Shown one piece after another: positions 36,715-46,153 of a DNA stretch of 64,000 bases; positions within the stretch are counted from its first letter, which is position 1; each line of letters opens with the position of its first letter. Source of the stretch: Bacteroides sp. GTDB lineage: Bacteria; Bacteroidota; Bacteroidia; Bacteroidales; Bacteroidaceae. The notes under the pieces are model-generated. The model saw nothing but the letters and a program-made list of their open reading frames with translations, searched no databases and was not told the origin of the DNA. Position numbers and translations under genes: made by a program. The stretch is taken from contig JALCME010000017.1 in NCBI GenBank assembly GCA_022648295.1, positions 52,573 through 116,572 on the forward strand. Reading direction: 5' to 3'.

Positions 36715-38559
36715 ATGTGTGGAATCGTAGGCTATATTGGTAAAAGAGAAGCCTATCCCATTCTTATCAAAGGTTTGAAGCGGTTGGAGTATCGCGGATA
36801 CGATAGTGCAGGGGTAGCATTAATCAGTGATAACCGACAATTGAATGTGTATAAAACAAAAGGGAAGGTTTCTGATTTAGTTAATTTCGTTGCTCAAAAG
36901 GATATTTCCGGTAATATAGGTATTGCCCATACTCGTTGGGCTACACATGGAGAGCCAAGTCCAGCCAATGCACATCCCCATTACTCTTCCTCTGAAAAAC
37001 TCGCTCTCATTCATAATGGCATTATCGAAAATTATGCCGTCCTTAAAGAAAAGCTTCAAGCTAAAGGTTATAAATTTAGAAGCACTACTGATACCGAGGT
37101 TTTAGTGCAGCTTATTGAATATATTCAGGTTACAAACGATCTTGATTTACTTACTGCCGTACAATTAGCTTTAGGAGAAGTAGTTGGGGCATATGCCATC
37201 GCTGTTCTCAATAAAAATAATCCGGACGAAATTATAGCAGCGCGCAAAAGTAGTCCATTAGTAGTGGGCATTGGCAAAGATGAATTCTTTTTAGCTTCAG
37301 ATGCTACACCTATTGTGGAATACACAGATAAGGTGGTATATCTGGAAGATGAAGAAATTGCAGTGATCCGCAAAGGAGAAAAACTAAAAGTAGTTAATCT
37401 GCATAATGTGGAATGTCCGCATAAAATAAAGACTGTGGCCCTTAAAATCGGTCAACTGGAGAAGGGAGGATACCCTCATTTTATGCTAAAGGAGATCTTT
37501 GAACAACCAGCCTGTATTCATGATTGTATGCGAGGACGCATAAATGTAGAGGGAACTAACGTGGTACTCTCTGCCGTAATTGATTATAAAGAACGGTTGC
37601 TTGCTGCTAAGCGTTTTGTAATTATAGCATGTGGTACATCCTGGCATGCAGCTCTCATTGGAAAACATTTAATTGAAAGTTTCTGTCGTATACCTGTAGA
37701 AGTGGAATATGCTTCAGAGTTTCGTTATTGTGACCCGGTAATTGATAGTAATGATGTAGTAATTGCTATCTCACAGAGTGGAGAAACGGCTGATACCCTT
37801 GCAGCTGTAGAATTAGCTAAAAGTCGCGGTGCCTTTATTTACGGCATTTGTAATGCTATTGGCTCGTCCATTCCAAGAGCTACACACACAGGATCATATA
37901 TTCATGTAGGTCCTGAAATTGGCGTTGCTTCTACAAAAGCCTTTACCGGACAAGTAACGGTACTTACAATGTTGGCTTTAACTCTCGGACGTCAAAAAGG
38001 AACAATTGATGAAAACCTATTCCTAAAAGTGGTACAGGAGTTGAATCACATCCCTGAAAAAATGGAAGAGGTTTTGAATTTAGACGATCGCATTGCCGAA
38101 CTATCTAAGATATTTACTTATGCAAGCAATTTCATTTATTTAGGGCGCGGTTACAGTTATCCTGTAGCATTAGAGGGAGCACTGAAGCTGAAAGAGATTT
38201 CATATATTCATGCCGAAGGCTATCCCGCGGCAGAAATGAAGCATGGTCCCATTGCATTGGTAGATGCGGAGATGCCGGTAGTAGTGATTGCCACTCAAAA
38301 TGGATTATATGAAAAAGTATTAAGTAATATCCAAGAAATAAAGGCCCGTAAAGGCAAAGTTATAGCTCTTGTAACTAAAGGAGATACTGTGATAAGCAAG
38401 ATAGCCGATACTTGCATTGAATTGCCAGAAACGCTGGAATGTCTTGATCCGCTAATAACAACGGTTCCCTTGCAATTATTGGCATATCATATCGCTGTAT
38501 GTAAGGGAATGGATGTAGATCAGCCAAGAAACTTAGCAAAATCGGTGACAGTAGAGTAG
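36715..38559 (+). CDS. glmS: Glutamine-fructose-6-phosphate aminotransferase
   Basis: Makes glucosamine-6-phosphate for peptidoglycan and lipopolysaccharide. 614 residues: an Ntn amidotransferase domain (MCGIVGYIG with Cys2, EYRGYDSAGV, HTRWATHG, HNGIIENY), then two SIS sugar-isomerase domains (IACGTSWHAALIGKH, ISQSGETADTLAAV, GVASTKAFTGQ, GRGYSYPVALEGALKLKEISYIHAEGYPAAEMKHGPIALVD), ending in the conserved PRNLAKSVTVE. No ribozyme-like leader is visible upstream. Transcribed divergently from gltB. Confidence 0.97.
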   Translation: MCGIVGYIGKREAYPILIKGLKRLEYRGYDSAGVALISDNRQLNVYKTKGKVSDLVNFVAQKDISGNIGIAHTRWATHGEPSPANAHPHYSSSEKLALIHNGIIENYAVLKEKLQAKGYKFRSTTDTEVLVQLIEYIQVTNDLDLLTAVQLALGEVVGAYAIAVLNKNNPDEIIAARKSSPLVVGIGKDEFFLASDATPIVEYTDKVVYLEDEEIAVIRKGEKLKVVNLHNVECPHKIKTVALKIGQLEKGGYPHFMLKEIFEQPACIHDCMRGRINVEGTNVVLSAVIDYKERLLAAKRFVIIACGTSWHAALIGKHLIESFCRIPVEVEYASEFRYCDPVIDSNDVVIAISQSGETADTLAAVELAKSRGAFIYGICNAIGSSIPRATHTGSYIHVGPEIGVASTKAFTGQVTVLTMLALTLGRQKGTIDENLFLKVVQELNHIPEKMEEVLNLDDRIAELSKIFTYASNFIYLGRGYSYPVALEGALKLKEISYIHAEGYPAAEMKHGPIALVDAEMPVVVIATQNGLYEKVLSNIQEIKARKGKVIALVTKGDTVISKIADTCIELPETLECLDPLITTVPLQLLAYHIAVCKGMDVDQPRNLAKSVTVE

Positions 38560-38644
38560 TTTTTAAAACATGTATGTCGGTTAATTAAATACCCGTTAAG
38601 TACGAAATATAAAATAAAAAATATAGTCTAATATAAAGATATCG

Positions 38645-40528
38645 ATGGAACAACTGAAGCATGAATGTGGTGTGGCTATGATACGCTTGTTGAAACCGCT
38701 TTCGTATTATGAAGAAAAATATGGTACATGGATGTACGGTTTAAACAAACTCTATTTATTAATGGAGAAGCAACATAACCGCGGACAAGAAGGCGCGGGA
38801 TTGGCATGTGTAAAACTAGAAGCGCATCCGGGTGAGGAATATATGTTCCGGGAACGTGCTTTAGGATCTGGAGCTATTACGGAAATATTTGGTACAGTAC
38901 AAAACTATTTCAAAAATCTAACGAAAGAACAGTTACATGACGTAGAATATGCAAAACGTGCCTTGCCATTTGTCGGTGAGGTATATATGGGGCATTTACG
39001 CTATTCAACAACTGGAAACTCAGGTATTTCATATGTGCATCCTTTTCTTCGCAGAAACAACTGGAGAGCTAAAAACCTAGCTCTTTGCGGTAATTTCAAT
39101 CTGACGAATGTAGATGAAATCTTTGCTCGTATTACAGCCATAGGACAGCATCCACGCAAATATGCCGACACATATATTATGTTGGAACAGGTGGGGCATC
39201 GTCTGGATAGAGAGGTAGAGCGCCTTTTTAATCTTGCCGAAGCTGAAGGGCTGACAGGCATGGAAGTCACTCATTATATAGAAGAATACATTGATTTGGC
39301 AAATGTATTGCGTACATCTAGTAAAGAATGGGATGGGGGATACGTGATGTGTGGATTAACAGGTAGCGGAGAATCATTCACATTACGTGATCCTTGGGGC
39401 ATTCGCCCGGCATTCTGGTATCAAGATGATGAGATTGTAGTAGTAGCCTCGGAACGTCCTGTCATTCAAACAGCCTTTAATGTTTCGGTAGATTCTATTC
39501 AGGAGCTTAAACCGGGACAAGCAATGCTTGTGAATAAAGCCGGAAAAGTACGCACGGTTCAGGTAAATAAAGTGCGGGAAGTGAAACCTTGCTCTTTTGA
39601 ACGAATTTATTTCTCTCGTGGAAGCGATGTTGATATATATAAGGAACGCAAACAATTAGGAAGAAAATTGGTCCCAAATATTCTGAAAGCTATTAATTCA
39701 GATGTGGACCATACCGTTTTTTCTTTTATACCCAATACGGCAGAAGTTGCTTTTTACGGAATGCTGCAAGGATTAGACGAATTTCTGAATGAAGAGAAAG
39801 TGCAGCAAATAGCAGCATTAGGACACAATCCAGATCATGATGAACTGGAGAATATTCTTTCTCGTCGTATTCGGAGTGAAAAGGTGGCAATTAAAGACAT
39901 TAAGTTACGTACCTTTATTGCAGAAGGTAATAGTCGTAATGATTTGGCTGCGCATGTTTATGATATAACATATGGAAGTTTAGTCCCTGGAGTAGATAAT
40001 TTAGTGATTATTGATGACAGCATTGTGAGAGGAACTACACTGAAGCAAAGCATTATTGGTATTCTTGATCGCCTTGGACCTAAAAAGATTGTGATAGTTT
40101 CATCTTCACCTCAGGTGCGCTACCCTGATTATTATGGCATTGATATGGCTAAGATGAGTGAGTTTATAGCTTTTAAAGCAGCCATAGAATTGCTGAAAGA
40201 GCGAGATATGAAGGACATTATTGAAGCTGCATACCGTAGATCAAAAGAACAGGTGGAATTACCTAAAGAGCAGATGGTGAACTATGTGAAGGATATTTAT
40301 GCACCTTTTACAGATGAAGAAATCTCTGCTAAAATGGTGGAACTACTCACGCCTAAAGGAATAGAAGCTAAAGTACAGATCGTATACCAACCTTTACAAG
40401 GCCTGCACGAGGCTTGCCCCAATCACAAGGGCGATTGGTATTTTAGTGGAGATTATCCTACTCCGGGTGGAGTGAAAATGCTTAATAATGCATTTATAAA
40501 CTATGTAGAGCAGGTCTATCAATTCTAA
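38645..40528 (+). CDS. PurF-like amidophosphoribosyltransferase (long form)
   Basis: 627 residues, longer than ordinary PurF (about 470-510). The amidotransferase nucleophile is C8 in KHECGVAMIR, after a six- to seven-residue propeptide. EKQHNRGQEGAGLA, GHLRYSTTGNSG and LALCGNFNLTN match the class II domain. The phosphoribosyltransferase part has the PRPP loop VIIDDSIVRGTTLK. An extra C-terminal region of about 100 residues (EISAKMVELLTPKG to VEQVYQF) is unlike standard PurF. It may catalyse the first committed step of purine synthesis or a related PRPP-amide reaction. It lies between glmS and carA. Confidence 0.82.
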   Translation: MEQLKHECGVAMIRLLKPLSYYEEKYGTWMYGLNKLYLLMEKQHNRGQEGAGLACVKLEAHPGEEYMFRERALGSGAITEIFGTVQNYFKNLTKEQLHDVEYAKRALPFVGEVYMGHLRYSTTGNSGISYVHPFLRRNNWRAKNLALCGNFNLTNVDEIFARITAIGQHPRKYADTYIMLEQVGHRLDREVERLFNLAEAEGLTGMEVTHYIEEYIDLANVLRTSSKEWDGGYVMCGLTGSGESFTLRDPWGIRPAFWYQDDEIVVVASERPVIQTAFNVSVDSIQELKPGQAMLVNKAGKVRTVQVNKVREVKPCSFERIYFSRGSDVDIYKERKQLGRKLVPNILKAINSDVDHTVFSFIPNTAEVAFYGMLQGLDEFLNEEKVQQIAALGHNPDHDELENILSRRIRSEKVAIKDIKLRTFIAEGNSRNDLAAHVYDITYGSLVPGVDNLVIIDDSIVRGTTLKQSIIGILDRLGPKKIVIVSSSPQVRYPDYYGIDMAKMSEFIAFKAAIELLKERDMKDIIEAAYRRSKEQVELPKEQMVNYVKDIYAPFTDEEISAKMVELLTPKGIEAKVQIVYQPLQGLHEACPNHKGDWYFSGDYPTPGGVKMLNNAFINYVEQVYQF

Positions 40529-40580
40529 GTAATATTGATTTTGAGGCAGGAATGATTTATACAGTACATTATAAAGGGAA

Positions 40581-41672
40581 ATGGTAAATATACAGATGAG
40601 AAATGTAACTCTTATCCTTGACGACGGGAGCCGTTTTCACGGCAAGTCGTTTGGTTATGAAAAGCCGGTGGCGGGAGAGGTTGTTTTCAATACTGCTATG
40701 ATGGGGTATCCTGAAAGCTTGACGGACCCTTCTTATGCCGGACAGTTGATGACGCTCACTTATCCTCTTGTGGGCAATTACGGTGTGCCACCTTTCACTA
40801 TTGAGCAAAATGGGTTACCCACGTTTATGGAAAGTGAGCGAATTTACGCTGAAGCTATAATAGTTAGTGATTATAGTGGAAACTACAGTCATTGGAATGC
40901 AGTGGAAAGTCTTGGTGAATGGTTGAAACGTGAGCAAGTACCTGGAATCACAGGGATTGACACCCGTGAATTGACGAAAATATTGCGTGAGCACGGTGTG
41001 ATGATGGGAAAAATCGTATTTGACGATGAGCCAGATAATGTACCGGAAGCCATTTATGCAGGTGTAAACTATGTGGATAAGGTAAGTTGTAAAGAGGTGA
41101 TTCGCTACAATGAAGGAGCTGACAAAAAGAGAGTCGTTTTAGTAGATTGTGGAGTAAAGAGTAACATCATCCGGTGTTTGATAAAAAGAAATGTGGAGGT
41201 GATCCGTGTACCATGGGATTATGATTATAATGAGTTAAAGTTTGACGGTTTGTTTATCTCTAATGGGCCTGGCGACCCTGATACTTGTGATGCTGCTGTG
41301 CAGAATATCCGTAAGGCAATGACAAATGAAACATTGCCTATTTTTGGAATTTGTATGGGGAATCAATTGTTAGGTAAAGCTGGTGGAGCTAAAATCTATA
41401 AATTGAAGTATGGACATCGCAGTCACAATCAACCGGTGCGCATGGTGGGCACTGAACGTTGCTTTATCACTTCTCAAAACCACGGTTATGCAGTAGATAA
41501 TAATACGTTAACAGCAGATTGGAAACCTCTCTTTATTAATATGAATGATGGTTCCAATGAAGGCGTCAAACATGAAAGAAATCCGTGGTTTTCGGCTCAG
41601 TTCCATCCGGAAGCTGCCAGTGGACCTACGGACACAGAATTTCTTTTTGACGAGTTTGTAAAACTACTTTAA
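40581..41672 (+). CDS. carA: Carbamoyl-phosphate synthase small (glutaminase) subunit
   Basis: 363 residues (ATG 40581; ATG 40596 would give MRNVTLILDDGS, also plausible). N-terminal CarA domain with FNTAMMGYPESLTDPSYAGQ and GIDTRELTKILREHG, then a class I amidotransferase domain with nucleophile Cys in FGICMGNQLLGKA and His-Glu in QFHPEAASGP. It supplies ammonia to CarB for carbamoyl phosphate, the precursor of pyrimidines and arginine. carB follows after about 30 bases. Confidence 0.96.
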   Translation: MVNIQMRNVTLILDDGSRFHGKSFGYEKPVAGEVVFNTAMMGYPESLTDPSYAGQLMTLTYPLVGNYGVPPFTIEQNGLPTFMESERIYAEAIIVSDYSGNYSHWNAVESLGEWLKREQVPGITGIDTRELTKILREHGVMMGKIVFDDEPDNVPEAIYAGVNYVDKVSCKEVIRYNEGADKKRVVLVDCGVKSNIIRCLIKRNVEVIRVPWDYDYNELKFDGLFISNGPGDPDTCDAAVQNIRKAMTNETLPIFGICMGNQLLGKAGGAKIYKLKYGHRSHNQPVRMVGTERCFITSQNHGYAVDNNTLTADWKPLFINMNDGSNEGVKHERNPWFSAQFHPEAASGPTDTEFLFDEFVKLL

Positions 41673-41703
41673 ATCCCCATTCACTATTAACTTGAGAATG
41701 ATA

Positions 41704-44700
41704 ATGAAAGAAAACAATATAAAGAAAGTCCTGCTACTCGGTTCCGGTGCACTAAAAATTGGTGAAGCCGGTGAATTTGATTATTCTGGTTCGCAGGCCT
41801 TGAAAGCATTAAAAGAGGAAGGTATTTATACTGTTCTTATTAACCCTAATATTGCAACCGTACAAACGTCAGAGGGTGTTGCCGATCAAATTTATTTTCT
41901 TCCTGTAACCCCGTATTTTGTGGAGAAAGTAATCGAGAAGGAACGCCCTGAGGGCATTATGCTTGCATTTGGCGGACAAACTGCGTTGAACTGCGGCGTG
42001 GCACTTTATAAAGAAGGTATCCTGGAAAAGTATGGAGTGAAAGTACTGGGCACCCCCGTACAAGCGATTATTGACACGGAAGATCGTGAACTCTTTGTAC
42101 AAAAGTTGCGTCAGATTGATGTCAAAACCATTAAAAGTGAAGCCGTAGAGAATGTAGTGGATGCACGACGTGCAGCGTCAGAGCTGGGCTATCCGGTGAT
42201 TGTCCGTGCTGCATACGCTTTAGGTGGCTTAGGTTCAGGCTTTTGTGATAATGAAGAAGAATTAAATGTATTAGTGGAAAAAGCATTTGCCTTTTCTCCA
42301 CAAGTATTAGTGGAAAAGTCTTTGCGTGGCTGGAAAGAAGTAGAGTACGAAGTTGTACGTGACCGTTTTGGCAACTGCATTACAGTTTGTAACATGGAAA
42401 ACTTCGACCCACTGGGCATTCATACGGGAGAATCCATAGTGATTGCTCCCTCACAAACTCTATCCAATAGAGACTATCATAAACTTCGCGAATTGTCCAT
42501 ACGCATTATCCGCCACATCGGTATCGTCGGAGAATGTAATGTTCAGTATGCGTACGATCCTGAAAGTGAAGATTATAGAGTTATTGAAGTAAATGCCCGT
42601 TTAAGCCGTTCATCAGCTTTGGCCTCTAAAGCTACGGGATATCCATTGGCTTTCGTTGCCGCTAAACTAGGATTAGGCTATGGACTATTTGACTTAAAGA
42701 ATTCTGTAACAAAAACAACTAGTGCATTCTTTGAGCCGGCATTGGACTATGTGGTTTGCAAAATTCCACGTTGGGATTTGGGTAAATTCCATGGTGTTGA
42801 TAAAGAACTGGGGTCTTCAATGAAATCCGTTGGAGAAGTAATGGCTATAGGTCGCACCTTTGAAGAAGCAATTCAAAAGGGATTACGGATGATCGGGCAA
42901 GGTATGCATGGTTTTGTGGAAAACAGAGAACTTGTGATTCCTGACATTGATAAAGCTCTGCATGAACCTACAGATAAGCGTATATTTGTCATTTCCAAGG
43001 CTTTTTGTGCCGGATATACTGTTGACCAGGTACATGAGCTGACCAAGATTGATAAGTGGTTTTTGGAAAAGCTGATGAATATTACAACGACTTCCAAAGA
43101 GTTGGAAAAATGGGGCAATAATCATAAGCAGATTGCTGATATGCCTGAAGAACTGCTTCGTAAGGCAAAAATTCAAGGATTTTCAGACTTTCAGATTGCC
43201 CGTGCTATAGGTTTTGACGGAGAGATAGAAGATGGCATTCTCTATGTCCGTAATCATCGTAAGAATGTAGGCATAACTCCCGTTGTGAAACAAATTGATA
43301 CATTGGCTGCTGAATATCCGGCACAAACTAATTACTTGTACCTGACATATAGCGGAGTGGCCAATGATGTACATTATTTGGGCGACCATAGATCCATTGT
43401 AGTACTTGGTTCCGGTGCCTACCGTATCGGATCGTCTGTAGAATTTGACTGGTGCGGAGTGCAAGCTTTAAATACAATCCGTAAAGAAGGCTACCGTAGC
43501 GTAATGATCAATTATAATCCAGAAACCGTATCTACTGATTATGATATGTGCGACCGCCTTTATTTCGATGAGCTGACATTTGAACGAGTGATGGATATTC
43601 TGGAACTGGAAAATCCCTATGGTGTCATTGTATCCACTGGTGGTCAGATACCAAATAACCTGGCAATGCGGCTTGATGAGCAACAAGTTCCTATTCTTGG
43701 AACAACAGCTAAAAACATTGACAATGCCGAGGATCGTGAGAAATTCTCTGCCATGCTCGACCGTATTGGAGTAGACCAACCGCGCTGGCGTGAATTGACA
43801 TCCATGGATGATATTAATGAGTTTGTTGCGGAAGTTGGTTTTCCAGTATTGGTACGTCCTTCATACGTATTGTCCGGAGCTGCCATGAATGTATGTTCCA
43901 ATCAGGAAGAATTGGAACGTTTCCTCAAATTGGCAGCCAATGTGTCAAAGAAACATCCGGTAGTTGTAAGTCAGTTCATTGAGCATGCCAAGGAAGTCGA
44001 AATGGATGCTGTGGCACAAAATGGTGAAATTGTTGCTTATGCAATTTCCGAACATATAGAGTTTGCCGGGGTACACTCTGGTGATGCAACGATACAGTTC
44101 CCACCGCAAAAGCTTTATGTAGAAACAGTGCGCCGCATCAAACGAATCAGCCGCGAGATAGCTCGCGAACTGAACATTTCCGGTCCGTTCAACATTCAAT
44201 ATCTGGCACGTGAAAACGACATTAAGGTTATTGAATGTAATCTGCGTGCCAGCCGTTCTTTCCCATTCGTAAGCAAAGTATTAAAAATCAATTTTATAGA
44301 GCTAGCCACAAAAGTAATGCTGGGACTACCGGTAGAAAAGCCAAGTAAGAACCTGTTTGAGTTGGACTATGTTGGTATTAAAGCCAGTCAGTTCTCTTTC
44401 AACCGCTTACAAAAAGCTGACCCTGTATTGGGAGTAGATATGGCTTCAACAGGTGAAGTTGGATGCATCGCTTCCGACACCTCCGGTGCAGTGCTTAAAG
44501 CAATGCTCTCTGTTGGCTACCGCATACCTAAAAAGAATATCTTGTTGTCTACGGGAACGCCGAAGCAGAAAGCTGATATGCTTGATGCAGCCCGGATGTT
44601 AGCGGATAAAGGCTATAAGATTTATGCTACTGCCGGAACACACAATTATCTTATGGATAATAACATAGATAATACGCTGGTTTATTGGCCAAGTGATAAA

Positions 44701-44937
44701 GATAAACATCCTCAAGCTCTCGAAATGCTTCATAACAAGGAGATTGATATGGTGGTAAATGTTCCAAAGAACCTAACTGCCGGAGAGTTGAGCAATGGTT
44801 ACAAGATTCGTCGTGCAGCAATTGACTTGAATATACCGTTAATTACAAACGCGCGCTTAGCCAGTGCATTTATCAATGCATTTTGCACTATGACATTAGA
44901 TGATCTAGCTATCCAAAGCTGGTCTGAATATAAATAG
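41704..44937 (+). CDS. carB: Carbamoyl-phosphate synthase large subunit
   Basis: 1077 residues from ATG 41704 (MKENNIKKVLLLGSGAL); ATG 41698 is possible, while the upstream TTG at 41692 is unlikely. Two homologous ATP-grasp halves: the first with GEAGEFDYSGSQAL, RAAYALGGLGSGF and EVNARLSRSSALASKATGYP; the second with GSGAYRIGSSVEFDWCGVQA, RPSYVLSGAAMNV and ECNLRASRSFPFVSKVL. The C-terminal MGS-like domain (KADMLDAARMLADKGYKIYATAGTHNYL) is where allosteric ligands bind in relatives. Last gene of the glmS-carB plus-strand group. Confidence 0.97.
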   Translation: MKENNIKKVLLLGSGALKIGEAGEFDYSGSQALKALKEEGIYTVLINPNIATVQTSEGVADQIYFLPVTPYFVEKVIEKERPEGIMLAFGGQTALNCGVALYKEGILEKYGVKVLGTPVQAIIDTEDRELFVQKLRQIDVKTIKSEAVENVVDARRAASELGYPVIVRAAYALGGLGSGFCDNEEELNVLVEKAFAFSPQVLVEKSLRGWKEVEYEVVRDRFGNCITVCNMENFDPLGIHTGESIVIAPSQTLSNRDYHKLRELSIRIIRHIGIVGECNVQYAYDPESEDYRVIEVNARLSRSSALASKATGYPLAFVAAKLGLGYGLFDLKNSVTKTTSAFFEPALDYVVCKIPRWDLGKFHGVDKELGSSMKSVGEVMAIGRTFEEAIQKGLRMIGQGMHGFVENRELVIPDIDKALHEPTDKRIFVISKAFCAGYTVDQVHELTKIDKWFLEKLMNITTTSKELEKWGNNHKQIADMPEELLRKAKIQGFSDFQIARAIGFDGEIEDGILYVRNHRKNVGITPVVKQIDTLAAEYPAQTNYLYLTYSGVANDVHYLGDHRSIVVLGSGAYRIGSSVEFDWCGVQALNTIRKEGYRSVMINYNPETVSTDYDMCDRLYFDELTFERVMDILELENPYGVIVSTGGQIPNNLAMRLDEQQVPILGTTAKNIDNAEDREKFSAMLDRIGVDQPRWRELTSMDDINEFVAEVGFPVLVRPSYVLSGAAMNVCSNQEELERFLKLAANVSKKHPVVVSQFIEHAKEVEMDAVAQNGEIVAYAISEHIEFAGVHSGDATIQFPPQKLYVETVRRIKRISREIARELNISGPFNIQYLARENDIKVIECNLRASRSFPFVSKVLKINFIELATKVMLGLPVEKPSKNLFELDYVGIKASQFSFNRLQKADPVLGVDMASTGEVGCIASDTSGAVLKAMLSVGYRIPKKNILLSTGTPKQKADMLDAARMLADKGYKIYATAGTHNYLMDNNIDNTLVYWPSDKDKHPQALEMLHNKEIDMVVNVPKNLTAGELSNGYKIRRAAIDLNIPLITNARLASAFINAFCTMTLDDLAIQSWSEYK

Positions 44938-44941
44938 CAAA

Positions 44942-44978
44942 AACAGATGGTCTGTTGAACCTCAACAGATCATCTGTT
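44942..44978 (+). terminator. First hairpin after carB
   Basis: 17-base arms (44942-44958 and 44962-44978) pair with one mismatch around a 3-base loop, immediately after the carB stop. There is no U-run. Its left arm is nearly the same as that of the next hairpin. Confidence 0.6.
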
Positions 44979-45007
44979 AGGTGCTAATAGATAATGTATT
45001 GAAGGTC

Positions 45008-45048
45008 AACAGACGGTTTATCGCAATGAGATAGACCGTCTGTTTTTT
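45008..45048 (+). terminator. Intrinsic terminator of the carB transcript
   Basis: 15-base arms (45008-45022 and 45030-45044) with one G-U wobble, then a T-run to 45048. It lies between the convergent carB and AraC-family genes. Confidence 0.88.
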
Positions 45049-45072
45049 ATCACCCAACACAGGTATTGTGAT

Positions 45073-45987
45073 TTATACTCCATTAGTATAGGAGTTATTT
45101 GTTTCCTTTTGATACTCTTGTGGAGTCATGCCAGTCATTCTTTTAAAGAATTTAGAAAAGAAAGAAGGATTAGGAAAACGTAACTCATCGGATATTTGAT
45201 AAACTAACAGATCACTATGTTTAAGAAGAACCTTTGCTTCTAGAGTCACGGCTTGATTGATCCATTCTGTCACCGTACGCTGGCTGACTTGGCGAATAAC
45301 AGTACTCAGATAGCGGGGAGTGAGGCAAAGTTTATCCGCATAAAAGCCAACACTTCGCTCATTTTTCCCATATTCATTGACTAAAGCAACAAATCGACGA
45401 AACAATTTCTCTTGATGGGAAGCCTGAAGAAGAAAAGTATCTTGATTTCGTTTGTCAATATACATAATGTAATAGAGTAGTGCAGTGATGAGATGTTGCA
45501 CTATTTCTTTGCGGAAGGGCTTTTCTTGTACCGTTTCCCATATTAACTTAATATATTCACCAGCCTGCTCCCATTCCTTTTTAGTTAAATGCACGACAAT
45601 GCCGTGCATTTGATATGAATCCGTCAGACTTTCCCGATGTATGGTAGGAAGAAAATCATTGTCCACAGCTATCATTTGGGCATCATAATCAGGAGTCATT
45701 GTTGAAATTTGAACTAGCGATCCAGGAGGGGCAATCGCCATATCATTGTCTTTCAATGTATATTCCATTAAGTTGACACTAAATTTGGCTTGACCTCTTA
45801 ATACCCTCATGACTCTTCCTTCTTTTATACGGTATGGCTGTCCTATATGGAAAACTTTGCTTTTCATTTTAATGAAACTGGTTACGATACCGACTTCCTG
45901 ATTAATGAAACGATAGTCTGTATTTTCTATTATACCCAGCTGATTTAGCATATTAAGAGCCAGATTCACCGGCTTTTCTTTCTTCAT
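45073..45987 (-). CDS. AraC-family transcriptional regulator
   Basis: 304 residues starting at ATG 45987 (MKKEKPVNLALN). This start is fixed by a strong Shine-Dalgarno sequence (GGGAGGTG) just upstream, rare in this genome, and by a -7 box at 46010-46017; the frame continues upstream to 46101 without support. An N-terminal cupin-like sensor (PYRIKEGRVMRVLRGQAKFSVNL) is followed by two helix-turn-helix motifs (FYADKLCLTPRYLSTVIRQ and VYQISDELRFPNPSFFSKFFKRMTGMTPQEYQ). It is divergent from the efflux operon, which it probably regulates. The inducer is unknown. Confidence 0.92.
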   Translation of the reverse strand: MKKEKPVNLALNMLNQLGIIENTDYRFINQEVGIVTSFIKMKSKVFHIGQPYRIKEGRVMRVLRGQAKFSVNLMEYTLKDNDMAIAPPGSLVQISTMTPDYDAQMIAVDNDFLPTIHRESLTDSYQMHGIVVHLTKKEWEQAGEYIKLIWETVQEKPFRKEIVQHLITALLYYIMYIDKRNQDTFLLQASHQEKLFRRFVALVNEYGKNERSVGFYADKLCLTPRYLSTVIRQVSQRTVTEWINQAVTLEAKVLLKHSDLLVYQISDELRFPNPSFFSKFFKRMTGMTPQEYQKETNNSYTNGV

Positions 45988-46009
45988 ATTCACCTCCCTT
46001 CTACTCCTA

Positions 46010-46017
46010 CAAAGATA
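46010..46017 (-). promoter_or_regulatory. -7 box for the AraC-family gene
   Basis: TATCTTTG on the minus strand, RNA start near 46003, about 16 bases before the start codon, so the leader is little more than the ribosome-binding site. Confidence 0.55.
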
Positions 46018-46113
46018 AGTAATAATCTCATTTTTGGCCTTTTTTTCTTCAATAATCGAACAAATAGAACACATCTGCAAACAAATGGATACAGTTGGCA
46101 TGTTTATATACTA

Positions 46114-46121
46114 TACCTTTG
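46114..46121 (+). promoter_or_regulatory. -7 box for the export operon
   Basis: TACCTTTG, 33 bases before ATG 46154. A TTG at 46095-46097 is 16 bp upstream, shorter than ideal, as in activator-dependent promoters. The two divergent -7 boxes are about 100 bp apart, room for AraC-type sites. Confidence 0.55.
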
Positions 46122-46153
46122 CGCTCAAATAAAAAAAGAAACATCAATTGAAT

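Noticed and set aside
46102..46153. Upstream extension of the AraC-family gene towards 46101
   Set aside because: A strong ribosome-binding site and a -7 box place the start at 45987.
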